From NCBI RefSeq assembly GCF_000003815.2, contig NC_049994.1, positions 5,803,640-5,867,639 on the forward strand: 64,000 nucleotides of DNA, read 5' to 3'. A program made the position numbers and the translations under genes. Every line of letters starts with the position of its first letter. The stretch's first letter is position 1. Of the stretch, positions 14,801 through 23,800 are shown in pieces. This stretch comes from Branchiostoma floridae (lineage: Eukaryota > Chordata > Leptocardii > Amphioxiformes > Branchiostomatidae). Under the pieces are notes generated by a model. That model did no database searches and was not told where the DNA came from. It worked only from the letters and a program-made list of their open reading frames with translations.

Positions 14801-17800
14801 GCATTACTTTGCTTTGTTTAGCTTTTACAGTGGGGAGTATAGATCTATTCTGACAATAAAGACAAAATGTCAGTTGTTGTGATTAGGAGTGGGTACGGGT
14901 CACAGAAAATTCAGGCACAGGTCCAGAGGATTGTCTGTGGAAAGTTGTAAATGGGCGAAAAATGCTGCACAGGAGTCTGTTTGGTGGAGTATCCGACACC
15001 CACTAGTGTTTTAAAATCTTCATGTAAACAATGCTAAGTTTGACTGTAGAAACTTGGTAGACATGACTACAAAGCCTACTCTGCTTCGCTGTTGTTATTT
15101 TCTTGCACCAGTACACGTGAATGCCTGTTGATAAAGTCTGATCATTACTTATTGGTCCAAGATCCAGTCCACTGATTTGTTTTCAGGTCCGTTTTTTTTA
15201 AACTGGTCTAACAAGGGAAAAAAACAGTTTTACGCTACCCATAGTTACCTCCATGAAAAAATGGAGGTATAGTTTTGAGTGTGTCTGTGTGTGTGTCTGT
15301 GTGTTTGTGTGTGTGTCTGTGTGTGTGTCTGTGTGTCCGCATATTTGTGGTCAGCATAACTTGAGAACCTCTTGATGGACTACGATGATATTTGGTATGT
15401 AGGTAGGGGTTGGGAAGACGAAGGTCAAGGTCAATTTTGGGCCCCCTGGTGTGTGGCCTTGGTACTGCAGCGCAACTTCCGGTTTTGCTATCTCGGTGTT
15501 CTGAACATGCTATGGTCAAGATTTTTAAGTATTAGATAGCTCTTGTGCTCAGGAAAAAATTACGTAAGTTTGGGCCCCCTAGCGTCTAGTTTTGGGATAG
15601 CAGGGGCATTTTTGTCAAAAACTTCTGACGAGGATAACTCAAGAAGGAAACAACGGATTTTCATGATTTTTGGTATATAGGTACCTTAGACAATGTTGTA
15701 CAAGATTAAATACTAATTATGCAAAATAAGAGTACATTTGCATAATTAATGAGGATATTATATCATGGCAGTTTTTTCAATGTATCTCTTGTCCTGGATG
15801 TGATATGGTCTTGACATTTGGCTGGTAGATAGCTTGCAGTGTCATGACAAAGTGGGGCAGGTTTCAGCCCCCTAACATTTAATTTCGGAACTGCAGGGGC
15901 GTTTTTGTCAAGACATTCTAAAGAGGATAACTGCAGAAAGGATTGATGGATTGGCATCATATTAGGCATGCGGGTACCTTAGGCAAAGATGTTCATAATG
16001 ATATACATTTTATGCAAATGAGGACTTAATTTGCATAATTAATGAGGAAATTGTATAATTCCATTGTTTTCAATAACTGGACTTCAATAAATGTAACACA
16101 TGTTAACTATGATAGGTGGAATATAAGCAGATACCAAATATGGTAATGAGGAACTTATTTGCATAATTTATGTAAAAATTGCAGAAACGCTTTATGATTA
16201 ATAATGGGAATTTTATAATTGTGACATGTGTACGTTAGTCAATGATGAACAATACGATGCATAAATTATGTTAATGTGTTAGTCAATTACATGAAATTTA
16301 CGAAAGCTCTAAATTTTCATGGAGGTATGAGGTCGCCGAACTCTAGTTGTGATAGCTTTTCCCACATCTGGGAAATCTTTTATGTAGCATTAGATAATTC
16401 TAAAGCTTGTAAGCTCCAGTAACTATACATGCACTCACTGTAGCACATGTTGTTCTGTACCTACAGCAATCAAACTTGAGGAGGTGGAAGATGACAAGAC
16501 CCCGCGGGACCCGTCTGGCGCTCCCCTGGAGACGTGGAAGGAGCAGGAGTCAGAGGACCTGGCCTACAAGTTTGAGGTGTCCCTGCTGCAGGATGTGGAG
16601 GACCTGGAGGAGAGGGTGTTCCAGGCCAGTCTACAGGTCAAGGTCAGAGTGGAGTCTGCTTTTTCACTCCATATTTTGAGTTTGTGTTGTTGGTGTGTTT
16701 AGAGCTGTGTACCGGTACATTGTAGATACAGTATGGGTACAATCAATTACTGTACATTTTGTAAATGTAGAAACTTTTGCAGTGGTATAATGTTTGCGGT
16801 TTTCTCGGTGGCCGCTTCACCACGAACTTAAAACCACCACGAACATTTTTCCATGATGGCAGTAAGAGACTACAGTGCAAGGTGCTACCCGAACTTAAAA
16901 CCACGGCAAAAAGTCCTTTTTCCCACAACCACGAAATCAAAATTGAACTTACAGTAGGTACAGGTCCAAAATACCTGAACCCTGGTGTACTGGTCCCTCC
17001 TGTATCTGATGCCTGTAGTGCAAGCCAGACGGGATAACAGGTCAGAGGATGGCCACTTTGACAGATAAAATAACCATGAAATCACCATAGCACTCTCTGA
17101 GCCCCAGTGAGGGAAAAAATTGAAACACCAGTGCACAGTAGTAGCTGAGCTATTTTGCTTCTGCTGACAGACATATTTATTCTTCTTACAGGGCTGGAAG
17201 CTTCCCCCAAGGATGACAGCAGACTATGCAGATAAATCAAGTAAGATACAAACCTCAATTTTATTAGAGAGAAAATTGTTCAATTATAGATTTGACATGA
17301 CATAGTTTTGCACTGAAGCTGGGTTGATAGGCAGTTCATATTCTTACATGCAGACCCTCTTGAGTCCTCTTGTAACCTTATGAAATGTTGTTGTCTTTAA
17401 AAAAAAAAGCCATTTGAATTTTGATTGATGATTTTAACAACTGTCTTGACCTTCCATGACAGTTGAGGACAGTGACCTTCAACCCCTTGAGCTTGCCCAG
17501 AAGAGATTAGCATCCCTGGAGATGAACCTCGAGAGGAGATACATCAAACCTCCGCTCAGTAAAAAGTAAGTAGGTCATAGATAAACAAACAAACAAACAA
17601 ACAAACAAACATGGAACACCTTCTACAGCCTCCAAACTTTGAGTTGATCAAAATGTTCAAGAACTCCGAAGTTGGGAATTTTTTGTGTGTTTGGAAAAGT
17701 CAAATTGTCACTAGAAAAAAGCACAGAAAACCTTTGTGAAGATTCCTTTGAATGAAGAACCAGTTTCTTGTGTAAAAAGGACACTGGCCTTCTATGGAGC

Positions 17801-20800
17801 TTGTTAAACTTTTTTTGACCCACACTTTGGTAAATACACGTAAGCTTGTACACTAACAGCTGGAGGCACATTTGTTTCACAGTTCCAAACAGTCAGAGGA
17901 ATTTTAATGGCAAGTGTATGGCTGTTTGGGTTTTGAATTTCAAGCTGCTTACTGCATGGGATCAGTCCATTTTTTATTGATTATTAAGTTGCTTAGAGTC
18001 CATACTGCTCTTTTGAACAGCCCCTTGAGTTTGTTGAGAAGTTTGAGTTTTCATATCACCGTTCCAACTCAAAGAATCAAAACAATGAAAGAATTGGAGA
18101 ATCAGGAAACTGAAAGCCTGTCTCTGCTATGTTGTGTTGCAGCGTGCAGATTAGTCTTGCCACCATGGGCTTCCCTGAAGAGAACTCCAACTCTTCTACA
18201 CCACCGTATGTCCTCCAAACTTTAGTTACCTTTCGCATGCCCGCATTTATCTGCCTCTATCCAGCTCGGCTAGGCACTCCTTTAGTGATACATGATCATC
18301 ACATGCCTATAGTTTGGTGTACAAGGTGTCTGTGGTCTACAGATTATTTGCTACATACTTTGGTGTTAAGGTGCCTTTGATTCCATACATGTACCCTTCT
18401 TTTTCTTCTTTTTACTAATGTTTAAGTTTGCCACAAAACAAGCCACTTACAGGTGTTTGGGGTTTCACTATACTGGGTTATGGTATTTGACAATATGAAA
18501 CAATACCTTTGGACTTGTAAAATACCTTTGGACATTACATACTCAAACTTAGGCATATCAGCTGTGTAAAGTACTTGTTCGTAAAGCTTCAACTTTAGCT
18601 ACAAGTAAGTAACTGTTTCTGAGTGAAGGTAAAAACAGAGAAAACATGCCAATATAAGGATGTTCCTCTTAGATATTTTATATAGTTATAAAAAAAATTC
18701 TTATCACTGTGTTCCCAAATATTTGATTTGTTCTATTTGTACATGTATATCATCTCAGGCACCAGACACCAATGTATAAAGCTTTTGTCAATCTTTCCAA
18801 AATTGAGCACTTTCCATTCAGAATAGTGCCATGCATGACATCCTTGCCTCCAGCTGGTATAGAAATAAAGCAGATAGACTTGTACTGTTCAGTGTAAAAA
18901 TTGTTTTCCAGCTTGTGAACAGAAAGTTTTTGTGTTCTGTTTTGTAGGAACAGCAGCGATGAAGACATTCCCAATGCCCTGCGGGTGTGGCGTGACGTGG
19001 TTACCACGGAGACCACGGCCCCACAGTTGTTCATGTGCCTGGGCCTGCTGGAAAAGTGCATTGCCTGGGACAAGTCCATCATGAAAGTGGTGAGTAAAAC
19101 TCCGCCATTTCTGTGGCTCTCTTGGGGGTTATCAGTGTCTACCTCAGGCTGTCTTTTGGAAGGACGAAGTGTTTTAGATTATAACACTTGATTAGAACCT
19201 CAAATATGTACATCTGGGATGCTAATAGGATACTAATAGACCCCCCTTGTCGTGTCTGACAGTAATCCCCCCCCACCTTATGGAAGCCATTTTACTCAAA
19301 ATTCTCTAAATCTTCACACTCTAAAAGGGGACCCCTGGATATTCAACCCCTTGCTTGCGCTGCCCCCTTGTAGTACTCCCCCTTGCAATTTCTTCTAGCA
19401 AAATCCACACATAATTTGGAATATCTATTGTTAGTCCTTGTTGTTTTAAATCATGTGAAGCAGGTAATCAGATGCTCTATATAATAATTGTTCTTGGAAG
19501 TACTGAGTGTTTAGTTTCCCTGTTTGCAGTTCTGTCAGTTCTGTCGGAAGGGAGACAACGAGGCCCAGTTACTCCTGTGTGATGGCTGTGACAAGGGCTT
19601 CCATACGTACTGTGTAAAGGTAGGGTACTCTCTCTTGCATCAAAACTTTCACTGCAGTTTACAATGTCTGTATGAAGAATGCTGACAATAGTAGTAGTAG
19701 TATGAAGAATGCAATGTGTTATCATTTGTACCTTTGCTTGATTGCAGGAAATTTCGTTAGTTTTGCTTACATGTATGTCCATGTCAGATATTGCATGTTA
19801 AACTTCGTATTTAGAAGAGAATTTAATATATTTAGTAAATGTATAGCATGTAAGGAACAGGCGCAAACATGCCTGTACAATGATTGGAGTTAGACTGAAT
19901 GTGTGATGTGATATTGCTTGCCTTGTAATTCTTTACTATGAAGTCAAACTCACCAGTATTTCTATTACTGTACTGGACTATAGTGCTATTAGGAACTTAA
20001 AACCATGAAATTAAATCACCATTATATAGTGTTTTCTTTTCATCCCCTCAATTTGTATATATTTGTAACATACTTATGATGTATTTGTGTGTAGCCGAGG
20101 ATGACAGTTGTTCCAGATGGTGACTGGTTCTGTTCAGTGTGTGTAGCAGCTGTGAGTATACGTTAATGTTCTATTTGTTCATAATAGTTGAGAATGTGTC
20201 ATACAATAGATGGGCTTGGGAAGCAAATGATTGGCCTATCCCTATTGGCTCTCACAATGAGCAGTTCAACCAATGATAGCGTTGGCAAATAACAGTTCGA
20301 CCATTGAGAAAGTGGGTTCTGTCAGTTATGTTTTATTTTGCATTACTATGTTTTGAGAGAAGTGATTTGGGATATGGGATTGGTCTATTGAAAAGGCACT
20401 GCCAGATGACGATATGTACTGTGTAGAATTATATCAGTGCATTGCTATTTGTGACATTACCTTGGATAAAGTTAATTGCTTTTTTCAATGTTTTACGCTT
20501 TTATAAGGTAGAATAGACTTATTAGAAATGTTTACAAGCAAAAATAACAGTCTTTCTTCAATTTTCGATTTTCACTGGCAAAGTTCGTATGATGCCCACA
20601 AACGCTCAAAAGGGCCCAAATCATACGTTTTGAGTGAAATTACTGATAATGTTTTGTAGCCTGGTGTACAACCGTATATAGTTCCCGAGTCTCTTCTGTT
20701 CTCTCCACAAATATTCAAATTCCAACTGATTCCCAATCAACTGGGGACAGACATATTTGCGGAGAGGACAGAAGAGACTTGGGAGCTATGGTTGGATATA

Positions 20801-23800
20801 AGGCTAAATGTTTGGAGTCTTTGCCTTTTATTAAAACATTCAAACTGTAAAAGACACACAAGTAGAACCATCCTCACTGTGGCTTGTAGAGTTTGATTTT
20901 TTTTTAATGTTGTCCTTTGTTGCTAGGCAACTGGTGAGGAATGCTGTGTGGTGTGTGAGAAGAAAGTGACGGTGAAAGCTGCCAGGTGTGAGCACTGTCC
21001 CCGAGTCTACCACATCCAGTGTCTGGACCCGCCACTTAACAAGTTAGTACTGGGTTTCACTGCCGACATTTGGATAAGTTAGGGGCAAAGTCATTATGTT
21101 AAATGTGGCTAGGCTAGTGGACACAGCATTGAAAGGTCATGGGTTGGATTCCTAGCATTCCTGGCTAGATGTTTTATGTCCTTTAGAAAGGCACTTTACA
21201 TGGTAGATACAGTAGAAGTTGTTTATTTACACACCCCATTTGCCAGCATGTTTCATGCAATTATCCGGGTGGTACAACAAGCGAAGTCGGCCATCTGCAC
21301 TGCACGACCACTGGATTTGTGGATTCCGTGCAATGAACAGAAGTGTGTGGTTATCCGTTGTGCACTTAACTGGCTTCTACTGTACCTGATTTTGGTTGGG
21401 GAGGTGAAAAGCAGTAGAAGGAGAGGGTTGAGCTCCACCTTCCAATACCCTGCCCTGGACACAGTCGATAACAACCCACTGCTCCTACAGCCTCGAAAAG
21501 GCTATGGGACCTCTACACCTACCCTTTACTGGCAAACATAGCAAACTTCCACAATTTTATAAGGTTGAAATTGCAAAATGATGTCTATTGTCGAAGTGCC
21601 TACCGGTATATGTACTGTCTTGAATAAAGTATTAACCACAGATTGAAGTATCATAGACAATCATTTTGATGGTGAAGTGAGAATAACTATACTAGGTACA
21701 AGATATCAGCAACATGTCTTTGAAATTCCTTGAGATTGAAATGTAAATCAGAAGCATATGGAGCCTATCTAATGACAAATATATCAGTACCGTTGTTGGC
21801 TGGATGTCTGTGGAGAAGTACATGTTTGCTATTGTTATTGTTTACAATTTTGACTGTTTTTTCTATCTTTCAAATCAGGGCCCCGCGAGGGAAGTGGACA
21901 TGTCCAGAATGCCTCAAAGCTGGGGTAAGTGGCAAAACGGGTACACTACAGTATATGTAGTAGCTCACACATAATTACATATACTTATGTCTTACCTTTA
22001 GTTTAGCTAGATGCTTGTACCTGAAAAAACATTTCGGTTTAAACCAACTGTGAAAGGTACTTCCTTCATGTCAATCATCATTGTAACCATGGTAACAGGC
22101 TTGTGATGTTTTTTGAGTTACCTGTATTCTGTAGCAAACATAGTTACGATAGCTTTCAGGAACATTTCATTAGTAGCCTATTATGTACAGTTGTTATGCA
22201 GTTTTCTGTGAACTAAATGTTGTCATGAACACCTGTCAATCACAGATCAAAGGTAGGCGGAACAGGAAGAGTAAGGAGACAAAAGAGAAGGATGCTGGGA
22301 ACAGCCTGTCGGACGACTGCCCGTCCCCCATGTACGTGCCTGACAAGAAGGACAAGAAGGCCAAAAACGAGGCGTCCAAGGACTTGGCACCTTGCAGGTT
22401 GGTCATTGGATGATATCACCTTTCATGCTATTCTAATGGCGACTAGAGTTTGTGTTACTTGAACCTCATTGAAAACATGCATTTGAAATATTTTACTTGA
22501 GCAAAACAGGAATTTTATTTGTTGTGTTTGAGTTGGTAAAATGAAGCAAATTTAAGTTAAGTTTAAGTCCTGCCCGCACCAAAATTGGCACTTAGGGTGG
22601 CACCCATCTCAGTTTCAGTAGGCCTTAAGCCACACAACTTTGTGAAATCACTATAGCATGGGGCTGGTCGACTGATAGTTGTGTGTTTTCAGCTTCCACA
22701 CAAAGCAGCATGGTAAAGTCTTTGGTCTGATTCGGCCGGGCATCGAACTAGCAACCTACCAAATGCAAGGCGAACACTCTACTCACTAGGCCGGGCTGAA
22801 GTCAATTTAACCCATTTATATTAAAAAAATTAAGAAAAATAAAGACATCATGCAAGGATGGACAAGTTTGACTTTAAGATATTGTTTGTGTAATTTACAA
22901 TTTTGATATGTTGGACTTCAAATCAGTTCATCCTCTGGAAAGAATTAAATTCTTAAACTCTAGCAAAACCTACTAGTAGTACATAATGTACATCTGTGTT
23001 ACACAATCTCAGATAGGTTACACGACATGTGATCCCTTCTCTAGCTAACGTACAGTGGTGAAAGTTTCCTATTTACTAACACTAACAACTCTGTTCCCCC
23101 TCTCTAACCCAGGACAATCTTACCAGAGCTGGAGAAGCATGAGGATGCCTGGCCCTTCTTAGTTCCTGTCAACACCAAACAGTTCCCCCAGTACAGGAAA
23201 ATCATCAAAAAACCCATGGACTTATCCACCATCAAGAATAAACTCAGGGATAACAAGTAAGTATCTAATCTACAGGGAATGGCAGGAATTATACCTTTAA
23301 AGGACAGCATCAGAAAATTTTCAATTCTTTATTTTCCAGTAGTTTACTCATTAAAAAGTTGATGTACGTCAATTTTTACATTGATCCGCCTAATATGACC
23401 CTGTAGACACGTTTGAACTTCGCGCTCTCCTCCTCTCCCCGCCGCGCTGGCCGATGACGTAATGGCCTCGTTCTGATCGTCTGAGATTGTATGACGTCAC
23501 GGATCCAAAACTTCTAGCCAGCCATTTTGCTCGGTGAACCTCGGTCCTCTCAGCGGTAAATAATCACCCCGCCATTCTGGAGTTCAGTTTGTTGTCATTG
23601 AAAATTACTTTCGTGGACCTGTAAGTCGCATTGTGAGCTGTCTACGAAGCCATAGTCCCCGGGAGACTGAACATGAATAAGCTTGCCTGCGTGTGAACCG
23701 CGCGGCGACGGAACGAAATCAAAACAATGGTGGTGGGGGAGGTTCACGCACCGTGCCATTCTGGACTATTACAAGAGCGAGTTCGGGTCAGTTCTTACCT

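Noticed and set aside
22735-22795. tRNA gene on the minus strand
   Set aside because: A- and B-box-like words exist, but the arms do not pair well and the unit continues into a SINE-like tail.
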